DNA of 34,949 nt from a virus. This document shows positions 16,902 through 25,016 of this stretch, piece by piece. The stretch is taken from the IMG/VR virus record IMGVR_UViG_3300025133_000353, positions 1 through 34,949 of that record; one strand, 5' to 3'. Position numbers and translations under genes: made by a program. Position 1 is the first letter of the stretch. Each line of letters begins with the position of its first letter. Under the pieces are notes generated by a model that was not told the DNA's origin, did not search any database, and saw only the letters and a program-made list of their open reading frames with translations.

Positions 16902-19355
16902 ATGTCTCTAATCAAGGTCCTACCAGAATATCTTGAAAAATTTAGCTTAACACTTCATCCCGAAATAAGGTATGTAAGCTCTTCACTGACTGGTCCTACT
17001 GCGCTCACAACTGGCTCAATGCCCCTGTCAATCCGTCCCAGCCGATGCTTTAAAAATCTAATAGATCCAGCTCAAACGGGGCAAAACTCTTATGATCCAG
17101 AGAGCCCAGGCGTTGTCGGATTTAACGAGGGAGATTTTTCAATATTAGAAGATTTAAAGTCAGCAAACGTAACAGTAAAAGCTGCAAATGCATCCGGAGA
17201 TACAACTGATGTAAACGCGACTATTAGCAAGTACATGGAGCTTGTTAATTCATCTTCTGAAATATCCAGAAATTCTAAAAGATTTGAAATAGTAAGATTT
17301 GATCCACCGTTCACATTCAATATAAATACATCAGTAAAGAATTGCGTAAGAAATGTCTTAATGCCGTTTTATTCATCAAGATATGATTCTTGTCAATTCT
17401 CTTATACAAATTATAATACATTGAATTTTTTCTCTGGTTCCGGACTCCCTGGATCATCAGCAATCATATACAATAATTTTAAATTTCCAAATAAGCCAAG
17501 ACCATATTCTCCAACTGGGTCATTTAGCTTTGATTTCTATATAAATCCAAGATATTCAAATGTAACTGGAGAAGAATTTAAAGCTGGAACAATATTGCAT
17601 CTTTCGTCAACATATGCTATATCACTTGTCTCTGGAAGCCAGCTGGATGAAAATGGACTGGTAAGCGGATATAGGATTATGCTACAGCTCAGCCACAGTG
17701 CCGATATCGAGCCATCATCAGTTGACTTAAGTATACCAAACAATCAAAGACCATACCCAAGAGATCTAATATTTGTTTCAGGTGACAATACTTTAAGGAA
17801 AAATACCTGGCATCATACAACAATTCGATGGGGCGGTCCAATGATTAATGATGGCACGGGAAGCATCTTAATTGATAGAGGAAGAAATGACTTTTCAATA
17901 CCGTCAGCATCGATACTTCCCCCGCCGAATATTCAAGCATCAGCACTTGTTATGGGAAATTATTTTAGCGGCTGGGCAGATGAAGCAGGATTCTTTAATG
18001 AAACAGCTGGTGTTACTGAGGGTGTGTATCCATATGAGACAGGGCTAACTGAGCCCAACGAGGATCAATATGCATTTGATCATCCCCTCCAGGCAGAAAT
18101 TCATGATATAAAACTGTATAATAAATTTATATGGGAAAATGTCATTCACGAAAATGAAAAATATGGACAATCATCTTTAAAAGACATCATGTTCTATGTG
18201 CCCCCATTTTTTACTAGGACTTCTCCCTCTAGAGAGAATCTAATAACCCCATTTCAGACAGAAACAAAGGAATCAACACAGCCATTTAATCCCGTATTTT
18301 CATTTGGTGTGGGAGGATACATAATAAATCTTCCAAATTTTGTTAGAGAGTTTAAGCAGGGTTTTTACCCAAGATTATTTCATCTGACAGCTTCAACAAT
18401 TGATACAACTGTCGTTGATATAACGGCTAATGGGTATATCTACGCGAGCGGATCAACTAAGAAAAGAAACTTAACAATACTTCCAAATGATAATGGACGA
18501 TTCTATCCTGATTTTGATCTCTTGAAGACAAACTTGCCTCCGTCCGACCTCTCTGCCTTTGAGAGTGTCAACGGAGGTATAGATCTTAGTATCATTAATA
18601 TTAATGATATGGTTCCTGCTTCATCTGCATATTCTGGACTACCCACAGTGTCTACTAGAGATCTAGAGATGATAAATGAAAGCCTCGGGCTTCCTGATGA
18701 TACATCGCCAGATTCAATAGCTGCACAAGTTGCCGGTGTCACACCAGAGAACATGATACTGGCGGGCCAGGGACAGGGACCGATTTTAACAATATATCAG
18801 AGAACTAGAGATCCAAGTTCAAATGAAATTACTATTTTTGATATTTCAAATCTATTTTATGGAAACACTATTCTTCCAAAGTCATTCCACTTAACAGATC
18901 CAAACGTCACAGGTTCATCTGGAAGGATAAAGATGACGCTAAGGGATAATAGTAGGGGAAGCCTCTATAGGGCTGATTGCGAGCTTCCTCACGCAACATG
19001 GTCAAATGTTGGAACTATTCTCTATAATGAAGGAGTTTCTGTTATCAAATCTCCTCATATAGCTTACTTTGGAGTAGACAAGTTTGAAGCTACCTTTAAG
19101 GGAGAACAGAACATTCACATGCTAACTGTTAATTTGCCAGCAGGCGTGGGCGAGTTTAACTCATCATCAAATCCGCAGTATAAAGTACTATCTGCTTCAA
19201 ACAATGCCAATGATTTGAATTCAAGATTTGTTTACATATCTGGGCTTAACTTACACGATGATAATTTGAATATAATAATGAGAGCAAACCTCGCACAACC
19301 AGTTTTAAAGAGAGAGGAAGATGAAGTTCTCTTAAGATTCAAGATGGATTTTTAA
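16902..19355 (+). CDS. Large virion-type protein with LamG/concanavalin-A-like domain
   Basis: An 817-residue protein. Residues of about 205-410 read as a LamG-type jelly roll: SFSFDFYINPRYS opens the sheet, GTILHLSSTYAISLVSG is a typical second strand pair, NTWHHTTIRWGG is the conserved WHH segment, and EIHDIKLYNKFIW closes it. This fold usually binds sugars or serves as a structural spacer. The C-terminus (about 751-817) shares EFNxSSNPxY ... LxxANLAQPVLK ... LRFKMDF with the preceding protein. The stop codon overlaps the ATG of the resolvase gene by one base. It could help recognise host surface glycans, but a purely structural use is equally possible. Confidence 0.75.
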   Translation: MSLIKVLPEYLEKFSLTLHPEIRYVSSSLTGPTALTTGSMPLSIRPSRCFKNLIDPAQTGQNSYDPESPGVVGFNEGDFSILEDLKSANVTVKAANASGDTTDVNATISKYMELVNSSSEISRNSKRFEIVRFDPPFTFNINTSVKNCVRNVLMPFYSSRYDSCQFSYTNYNTLNFFSGSGLPGSSAIIYNNFKFPNKPRPYSPTGSFSFDFYINPRYSNVTGEEFKAGTILHLSSTYAISLVSGSQLDENGLVSGYRIMLQLSHSADIEPSSVDLSIPNNQRPYPRDLIFVSGDNTLRKNTWHHTTIRWGGPMINDGTGSILIDRGRNDFSIPSASILPPPNIQASALVMGNYFSGWADEAGFFNETAGVTEGVYPYETGLTEPNEDQYAFDHPLQAEIHDIKLYNKFIWENVIHENEKYGQSSLKDIMFYVPPFFTRTSPSRENLITPFQTETKESTQPFNPVFSFGVGGYIINLPNFVREFKQGFYPRLFHLTASTIDTTVVDITANGYIYASGSTKKRNLTILPNDNGRFYPDFDLLKTNLPPSDLSAFESVNGGIDLSIININDMVPASSAYSGLPTVSTRDLEMINESLGLPDDTSPDSIAAQVAGVTPENMILAGQGQGPILTIYQRTRDPSSNEITIFDISNLFYGNTILPKSFHLTDPNVTGSSGRIKMTLRDNSRGSLYRADCELPHATWSNVGTILYNEGVSVIKSPHIAYFGVDKFEATFKGEQNIHMLTVNLPAGVGEFNSSSNPQYKVLSASNNANDLNSRFVYISGLNLHDDNLNIIMRANLAQPVLKREEDEVLLRFKMDF

Positions 19356-19903
19356 TGATACTAGGGCTTGATATCTCTACAAGTTGCACAGGCTGGTGCT
19401 TATTAGACGAGAAAGGTGTGCTATTAGATATGGGATACATTGATCTCAAAAACAAAAAGGGAATGTTTGAAAAAGCCCTCGTAGTCAAAAGAAAGCTGTC
19501 TTCACTTCATATACTAAACGACATACAGCGTGTTGTAATAGAGGAAAACCTGCAGTCATTTAGATCTGGATTTTCTTCAGCTCAGACACTATCAACGCTA
19601 GCAAGATTTAATGGTGTAGTTTCATATCAATGCTTTGAAGAATTTGGAGCTGAGCCAACATTTTTAAACGTCAATTCTTCAAGAAAGTCACTTGGTATTA
19701 AGGTCGTGAGAGAGAAAAAGTGTGGAATTTCAACAAAGCAGCAAGTTCTTGACTGGGTGATGTTAAGGTTGAATGGTTCATACACATGGCCAACAAAGGT
19801 ACTAAGAAATGGACCACGACGAGGACAAACGATTCTTGAGGCCGGGTGCTATGATATGGCTGATGCATATGTTATAGCGGCAGCAGGATTGATGAACACT
19901 TGA
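19355..19903 (+). CDS. RuvC-like Holliday junction resolvase
   Basis: A 182-residue protein of typical RuvC length with the RNase H-like fold signature. MILGLDIST supplies the first catalytic Asp (D6), VVIEEN supplies the Glu pair (E63/E64), and DMADAYVIAAA supplies the C-terminal acidic pair (D167/D170). These match the four-carboxylate metal site of RuvC nucleases, which cut four-way DNA junctions symmetrically. T4 itself uses the unrelated endonuclease VII (gp49) to debranch DNA before packaging, so this enzyme probably fills that late role. Its ATG shares a base with the stop of the preceding virion gene, implying translational coupling to late structural expression. Confidence 0.85.
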   Translation: MILGLDISTSCTGWCLLDEKGVLLDMGYIDLKNKKGMFEKALVVKRKLSSLHILNDIQRVVIEENLQSFRSGFSSAQTLSTLARFNGVVSYQCFEEFGAEPTFLNVNSSRKSLGIKVVREKKCGISTKQQVLDWVMLRLNGSYTWPTKVLRNGPRRGQTILEAGCYDMADAYVIAAAGLMNT

Positions 19904-19926
19904 CCTAGCCTGCTGTATCCTTAAGT

Positions 19927-20883
19927 GTGGAAACATTTACTTCAAAAATAAGCTTCGTTAGAAGTGCGTTTGGTGAGATAACAGTGGCGCGAGATGGTGT
20001 CAATGTTGCAACAAAATGTCCCAAGTGTAAGTCTCCCGGAAAAAGAAAATTTTCTATAAATCTAGAGAACTGGAGCTGTCACTGCTGGGTTTGCGGAATA
20101 AAGGGAAAAACACCGTACAGAATTCTTTCTCAGCATGTTGGAGAAAGCACCGCTAGAGAATTTAGTGAAAGATTCCTTAATATAAAGATATCTGCTGACG
20201 TTGAAGAGATCAAAGAAAAGCCAGTAGAGCTTCCAGCTGGGTTCACACCTCTTTGCCTAGAATTAAATTCCAGGGATCCTGACATACGAGACTGTATATC
20301 CTATTTAAAAAGTCGCGGGCTATACGAAAGAGATCTATGGTATTTTAAGATAGGATCCTCTAAGATTGGAAAATTTAGAAGAAGGATTATAATTCCATCT
20401 TTTGATAGTGAGGGAGAACTTAATTATTTTTCTGCAAGAACAATAGATGATTCAAGATATAAATACATCAACTCCAGAGCAAAGAAAAGAGAAATAATCT
20501 TTAATGAAATCAATATAGATTGGAAAAAAGAAATTACCATAGTAGAGGGTCCATTTGATTTATTTAAGTGTAATTCAAATTCAACATGCTTACTAGGGTC
20601 AGTTTTAAGTAAGAGATCATATCTTTTTAAAAAAATAGTAGCCAATCAATCTCCTGTTCTGCTTGGCCTAGACTTAGACATGAAAGAAAAGACGTTAAAG
20701 ATAGCTGATTTACTATCTGAATACGGATGCGAAGTAAGGATACTATCGATGGGAAAATTCAACGATGTTGGAGAAATGTCAAAGAATGATTTTAATGATT
20801 TAAAAGAAATATCATTAAAGTGGACAAGACAAAGATCACTAATGGAGAAAATAGCTTCAATTAGAACAGGATCCTTATTCTAG
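19927..20883 (+). CDS. DnaG-type DNA primase (zinc finger plus TOPRIM)
   Basis: A 318-residue protein beginning at GTG; the zinc finger starts at residue 31 and no in-frame ATG precedes it, so an upstream start is required. The zinc-binding domain has C31-x2-C34 and C51-H-C53-x2-C56. The core contains a DnaG-like segment (RRRIIIPSFDSEGELNYFSA, then YKYINS) followed by TOPRIM motifs: EG at 207-208 in ITIVEGPFDLF, GS at 224-225 and DLD at 249-251 in LLGLDLDM. It should synthesise RNA primers for lagging-strand replication with a helicase not present in this window. T4 gp61 is the functional counterpart. It is short for a full DnaG, as is usual in phages. Confidence 0.85.
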   Translation: METFTSKISFVRSAFGEITVARDGVNVATKCPKCKSPGKRKFSINLENWSCHCWVCGIKGKTPYRILSQHVGESTAREFSERFLNIKISADVEEIKEKPVELPAGFTPLCLELNSRDPDIRDCISYLKSRGLYERDLWYFKIGSSKIGKFRRRIIIPSFDSEGELNYFSARTIDDSRYKYINSRAKKREIIFNEINIDWKKEITIVEGPFDLFKCNSNSTCLLGSVLSKRSYLFKKIVANQSPVLLGLDLDMKEKTLKIADLLSEYGCEVRILSMGKFNDVGEMSKNDFNDLKEISLKWTRQRSLMEKIASIRTGSLF

Positions 20884-20916
20884 ATTCAAATAGTTATAGA
20901 CGAGGGATCAAATAAT

Positions 20917-21120
20917 ATGAAATTGCTTAGAGATCTCATTAGAGAAGAAATTAAAAAATTAATGCAGGATGATGCTCTTTTTAGGCGATTACACCTGCCC
21001 GGCCTAGAGGGTGAAAGAGATATTCCTGGAATTGAATCAGGATTTGATGAACCCAGAGATGAATGTCCAGATTGTGAAAAAAGCTGGCCAGATCCATGCT
21101 CTGATCACCAAACATTGTAA
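20917..21120 (+). CDS. Small protein with capsid-targeting-like N-terminus and CCCH zinc-ligand pattern
   Basis: A 67-residue protein. The start MKLLRDLIREEIKK resembles the capsid-targeting sequence of T4 internal proteins (Met-Lys, three residues, acidic, hydrophobic, Ile, x, Glu), with possible prohead-protease sites of the (L/I)-x-E type at residues 8-10. The C-terminal half has C50-x2-C53-x7-C61-x2-H64, a plausible zinc site. A purine-rich CGAGGG lies 13 bases before the ATG. It sits between primase and the nuclease fusion. It could be an internal head protein or a small DNA-binding accessory factor. The real-gene call rests on the start, the spacing, and the meaningful Cys/His pattern. 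Confidence 0.6.
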   Translation: MKLLRDLIREEIKKLMQDDALFRRLHLPGLEGERDIPGIESGFDEPRDECPDCEKSWPDPCSDHQTL

Positions 21121-21130
21121 TCTGTTGAAC

Positions 21131-21167
21131 TAGACATTTCATAGATTGTACAATTATAAAATTTGTG
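21131..21167 (+). promoter_or_regulatory. Candidate sigma70-type promoter before the nuclease fusion
   Basis: In the 79-base gap before the Mre11-Rad50-like gene, TAGACA (21131-21136, five of six matches to TTGACA) and TATAAA (21155-21160, five of six to TATAAT) are separated by 18 bases. A start site near 21167 would leave a leader of about 33 bases. This could give the recombination gene its own early or middle expression. In AT-rich DNA such a match can arise by chance. Confidence 0.3.
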
Positions 21168-21199
21168 TAACTATTAAGATAGTATGAGTTTGAGAGTTT

Positions 21200-24100
21200 A
21201 TGAAAATAATACATTTAGCTGATATTCATTGGCGCGGGCTATCTAGGCACGATGAATATCAAGAATCCTTTTCCATGTTTTTTGAGAAAGCCAGAGAGCT
21301 TAACCCAGATGTAATTTATGTCGGTGGTGACATAGTACACAATAAGACGCAGGGTATATCTCCAGAGCTGATAGATAGGCTCTGTTGGTGGTTTAACGGG
21401 TTATCTGATATTGCACCCACACACATAATTCTAGGCAACCATGACGGCCTGGTGCTCAATAAAGACAGACAAGATGCAATATCTCCAATAATTGACGCGC
21501 TTCAAAATGATAACCTTTTTCTGTATAAGGATTCAGGAACCTACCCAGTTAAGGATCATGAAGAGTTCAATTGGTGTGTTTTTTCATGCTTCGATGAGGG
21601 AAGGTGGAAATCAGTCATTCCAGACAAAGACAAGATTAATATAGCTCTATTTCATGGAGCTGTCTGGGGATCTAAAACTGATATTGACTGGAGCATTGAT
21701 GGAGATGTAACGGATGACTTTTTCAATGATTTTGACTTTGCACTCCTGGGAGATATACACAAGAGACAGTTTTTAAATGACGCTAAGACGATGGCATATC
21801 CTGGCTCCACAATTCAACAAAACTATGGTGAAACCACAGGAAAGGGATTCTTATTTTGGGATATTAGATCGTTAGATGATTTTGATGTAGAGTTTCATGA
21901 AATTCCACACATGAAGCCCTTTATAACACTTGACTGGAATGGATCAGTAGATAATATTATTAGCGAGTCATTAAATCATCCAGATGGATCAAGATTTAGA
22001 ATAAGATCGAAAACTGCCCTTATGCAAGCAGACAGTAAGCGACTTCAATACGATCTAAGAAGAGAAAAATTTGCAACAGAAGTAGTATTTAAATCAGAGG
22101 CCTCATTTGATGTATCAAAAATCCAAACAGCGGGCGGATCTCTCAGTAAGGAAAATCTAAGAGAGCCAAACACACACAAGAAGCTAATACGAGAATTTTA
22201 TAGAGATAGTGACATAGCTGATAAGCAATATCAAAAGCTAGATAGGCTAGTTGAGAAATATACATCAAGGATATCAGACGACAACGAGGTATTGAGAAAC
22301 TCTAGGTGGCAAGTTAATTCATTGAGATTTGATAATCTCTTTGCGTATGGCGATGGAAATATTGTTAATTTTGAAAATTTGCCAGGCATAACTGGAATAT
22401 TTGGCAAAAATACAAAAGGAAAGTCTTCCATAATAGGATCATTGATGTATGGTCTATTTAATACAACTGATAGAGGATCAATTAAAAATCTTCACATAAT
22501 CAATAATAGAAAGAATGATTGTAATGCAACAATAGATCTCTCATTAAACGGAGAAAATCTTAGAGTAAGTAGGTCAACTATAAAGCATCAGACGCGAAAG
22601 GGAGATGTGTACGCATCGACATCTCTACAGCTGCATAAGATTTTAAGTGATGGAACAATATCAGAAGACATAACAGAAGAGCAGCGAAGAGTAACAGAAA
22701 ATGTTTTAAGAAGAATGATAGGAACGTCTGAAGATTTTTTAATGACTTCATTGGCATCTCAAGGTGAAATGAATACTTTTATAAAAGAAGGTGCATCGTC
22801 TAGAAAAATGATATTGACAAAATTTCTTGATCTTGGTGTATTTGAAAAGATGTACGATGCAGCAAAGGAAGATTCTTCTGAAATAAGAAATAAGGCCAAG
22901 ACGTATCCTGATATAGATTGGGATGAAGAGATAGATAATTTTCAATTCAATGTAAACGAAAGCTCTGGTGAGTTAAAGAAGATCGAAAGAGAAATATCAA
23001 ATAAAAGGAAAACGCTAAGAGATCTCAATATTCAGCTAGCAACTTCTGATAACCCAGACATTGTAACGAAACACGAAATAGAAGCACGCCAGCGAATCAT
23101 TAAAGATTCACAGGCTGAAATATTTGAAATGATTTCAGCTAGAGACAGCATTCAGAAAAAAATATTCTCAAATGATGAGAAGATACAGAAGATCAACCTT
23201 GTCAAATTAGACTTTCCAATTAATGAGCTGCTAGAGAAGAGAGAATCTCAAAGTGCTATTGAGAGATCACTAGTTGACTTAAAGCATGTGTATGAAAATC
23301 AGAAAAAGGAGCTAGAGAGGCTAGAGGCATCCATTTCTAAGCTTAATGAAGTTCCGTGCGGCGATTCATTTCCCACATGTAAGTTTATTAAAGATTCTCA
23401 TGAAGATAAAGACAGAATATTAAATCAAAGAGATGAAACAAAAAAATCATTAAAATCATTAAAGTCAGCTAAGTCAGCATTATCGTCAATCCTTAGAGAA
23501 TCAATCGATGAAAAAATAGAGAAGTATGATTCGCTAGTGACAAAGGAGTCAGAGATATCACTAGACACCTCTAGTCTTCAAATTGATTTAAATAATTGTG
23601 AAAATCTCTTAAGCTCGTCAGAAGCTGATCTTTTAAAATTGAAAGACGAGCTACTTGATATGATTCCGAGATTGGTGGAGTCAGAAGAAAATCCATCAGC
23701 TGTAATCAGAGCATCAATCGTTTCTTTAGAGGATGATATTAAGAAGCTAGATAGAAAGCGTCTTAGGAAATTTGAAAATATCATCAGCCTCAATGCAGAA
23801 ATATCTAGAATGAAATCAGATAGAAAAGAGTTTGATACCATTAAGCAAGATTTAATAGCATATGATTTTTTTATGCAAGCAACCTCAAAGAAAGGGATTC
23901 CATTACAGATAATGATGTCACAGCTCCCGCTAATCAACTCCGAGATTTCAAAAATTTTGCAAGGAGTGACGGGATTTACAGTTGATCTAGAGGCAGATCC
24001 AGAGTCTAACTCAATGGATATTTACATAAACTATGGTGATAGTAGAAGAATAATTGAGTTAGCATCTGGAATGGAGAAAATGATGGCATCCCTGGCAATC

Positions 24101-24337
24101 AGAGTAGCTCTCATTAATGTCTCTTCTTTAACAAAAACAAACATGCTAATAATAGACGAAGGGTTTGGAGCACTAGATGAGACAAATATAGAAGCATGCA
24201 GTAGATTATTAGAGTCACTTAAGAAATGGTTTAGAAATATAATAGTGATATCTCATGTAGATGCCATTAAAGATGCTGTTGATAATTCACTGGAAATAAC
24301 GAAAAATGAAAAAGATACTAAAGTATACAGCGCATGA
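21200..24337 (+). CDS. Fused SbcD/Mre11-SbcC/Rad50 recombination nuclease (T4 gp47-gp46 equivalents)
   Basis: One uninterrupted 1045-residue chain carries both subunits. Residues 1-365 form the Mre11-type metallophosphatase: D8 and H10 (LADIHW), D44 (GGD), N80-H81-D82 (GNHDG), H152 and H187 (GDIHKRQ). Residues 370-1045 form the Rad50-type ATPase: Walker A GIFGKNTKGKSS (399-410), a long coiled coil with a hook-like turn holding C720 and C727, the signature ELASGMEKMM, and Walker B MLIIDEGFGALDE with D986/E987. The complex should process DNA ends for recombination-dependent replication. In T4 and most bacteria the subunits are separate genes. The hook spacing C-x6-C also departs from the usual C-x2-C. 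Confidence 0.92.
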   Translation: MKIIHLADIHWRGLSRHDEYQESFSMFFEKARELNPDVIYVGGDIVHNKTQGISPELIDRLCWWFNGLSDIAPTHIILGNHDGLVLNKDRQDAISPIIDALQNDNLFLYKDSGTYPVKDHEEFNWCVFSCFDEGRWKSVIPDKDKINIALFHGAVWGSKTDIDWSIDGDVTDDFFNDFDFALLGDIHKRQFLNDAKTMAYPGSTIQQNYGETTGKGFLFWDIRSLDDFDVEFHEIPHMKPFITLDWNGSVDNIISESLNHPDGSRFRIRSKTALMQADSKRLQYDLRREKFATEVVFKSEASFDVSKIQTAGGSLSKENLREPNTHKKLIREFYRDSDIADKQYQKLDRLVEKYTSRISDDNEVLRNSRWQVNSLRFDNLFAYGDGNIVNFENLPGITGIFGKNTKGKSSIIGSLMYGLFNTTDRGSIKNLHIINNRKNDCNATIDLSLNGENLRVSRSTIKHQTRKGDVYASTSLQLHKILSDGTISEDITEEQRRVTENVLRRMIGTSEDFLMTSLASQGEMNTFIKEGASSRKMILTKFLDLGVFEKMYDAAKEDSSEIRNKAKTYPDIDWDEEIDNFQFNVNESSGELKKIEREISNKRKTLRDLNIQLATSDNPDIVTKHEIEARQRIIKDSQAEIFEMISARDSIQKKIFSNDEKIQKINLVKLDFPINELLEKRESQSAIERSLVDLKHVYENQKKELERLEASISKLNEVPCGDSFPTCKFIKDSHEDKDRILNQRDETKKSLKSLKSAKSALSSILRESIDEKIEKYDSLVTKESEISLDTSSLQIDLNNCENLLSSSEADLLKLKDELLDMIPRLVESEENPSAVIRASIVSLEDDIKKLDRKRLRKFENIISLNAEISRMKSDRKEFDTIKQDLIAYDFFMQATSKKGIPLQIMMSQLPLINSEISKILQGVTGFTVDLEADPESNSMDIYINYGDSRRIIELASGMEKMMASLAIRVALINVSSLTKTNMLIIDEGFGALDETNIEACSRLLESLKKWFRNIIVISHVDAIKDAVDNSLEITKNEKDTKVYSA

Positions 24338-24611
24338 TGACATAGAATGTGATTTGTATGTTATTGATAACACTGGCCAGAGAGCGATGCCATTTTTCTG
24401 CGAAGTGTGTGAATTTGTCATGAATAGTCATGATGACTTTAAAGCAATTCAGAGATTTAATTGCTGCACAGCGTGCGAAATGACATTTGCACAGCCGAAT
24501 AGAGAGAAGTGGGATTCGGGATGGCGCCCCAGTGAAGAAGAGCTTAATAGTTATAAAGATAGGATTATAGGACAATCCTTGAATTTATTTCTAGATGATC
24601 AAGATAATTAG
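24306..24611 (+). CDS. Small zinc-ribbon-like protein
   Basis: A 101-residue protein with C32-x2-C35 and C54-x2-C57 (FCEVCEF and CCTACEM), giving a probable four-Cys zinc ribbon, followed by a charged C-terminal tail (EKWDSGWRPSEEELNSYKD). The first 32 bases overlap the end of the nuclease fusion in another frame. No strong ribosome binding site is visible, so coupled translation is likely; a later start at Met28 would still keep the Cys residues. The function is unknown. Location between the recombination nuclease and the packaging genes suggests a nucleic-acid-binding or transcription-accessory role, which is inference. Confidence 0.65.
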   Translation: MKKILKYTAHDDIECDLYVIDNTGQRAMPFFCEVCEFVMNSHDDFKAIQRFNCCTACEMTFAQPNREKWDSGWRPSEEELNSYKDRIIGQSLNLFLDDQDN

Positions 24612-24629
24612 AGTAAGGAGTAGTCTATT

Positions 24630-25016
24630 ATGCTAAGTTTAAGTGAAGTTAATTTTTTAGGACAAATTTTAAATGAGACGTGGGGGCAATCCACCAGATC
24701 TGATTTTAGAACACCGACAATGTCAATTAGAACATCTTTGCAGGGAGATAATCTTTCATGTACATACACAACTATAGTTCACTTAGCGTCTGAGAGAAAT
24801 CTTAGAGATCAAGTGAGAGTATTTGAAGAAGAGTCTGCAAAGCTGACAAACGACTATATCAAAGAGATAAAAAAAGAATTTAAAGAGGCCGCTGGCAGAG
24901 CACTAAAGGTAAAAGAGATTAACTCTAACGATAATATCGAACTAATCACATCATCACCTTACACCCCAAGAAAAACAGCATACTATAGAAGATATACAAA
25001 CTTTCAGGTAGAGTAA
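24630..25016 (+). CDS. Unknown protein in the small-terminase position
   Basis: A 128-residue protein preceded by AAGGAG (24615-24620), nine bases before the ATG, so the gene and start are well supported. The first half is beta-rich (PTMSIRTSLQGDNLSCTYTT), the second contains a helix of about 40 residues (RVFEEESAKLTNDYIKEIKK and onward) and a Tyr/Arg-rich end (RKTAYYRRYTNFQVE). Its stop overlaps the ATG of the large terminase by one base. In T4 this slot holds gp16, the small terminase subunit. I see no helix-turn-helix or other feature proving that role, and a neck or tail-completion protein is another option. Confidence 0.65.
   Translation: MLSLSEVNFLGQILNETWGQSTRSDFRTPTMSIRTSLQGDNLSCTYTTIVHLASERNLRDQVRVFEEESAKLTNDYIKEIKKEFKEAAGRALKVKEINSNDNIELITSSPYTPRKTAYYRRYTNFQVE

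Noticed and set aside
21121-21199. Gap of tRNA size
   Set aside because: I see no T-loop consensus, anticodon stem or matching acceptor arms.
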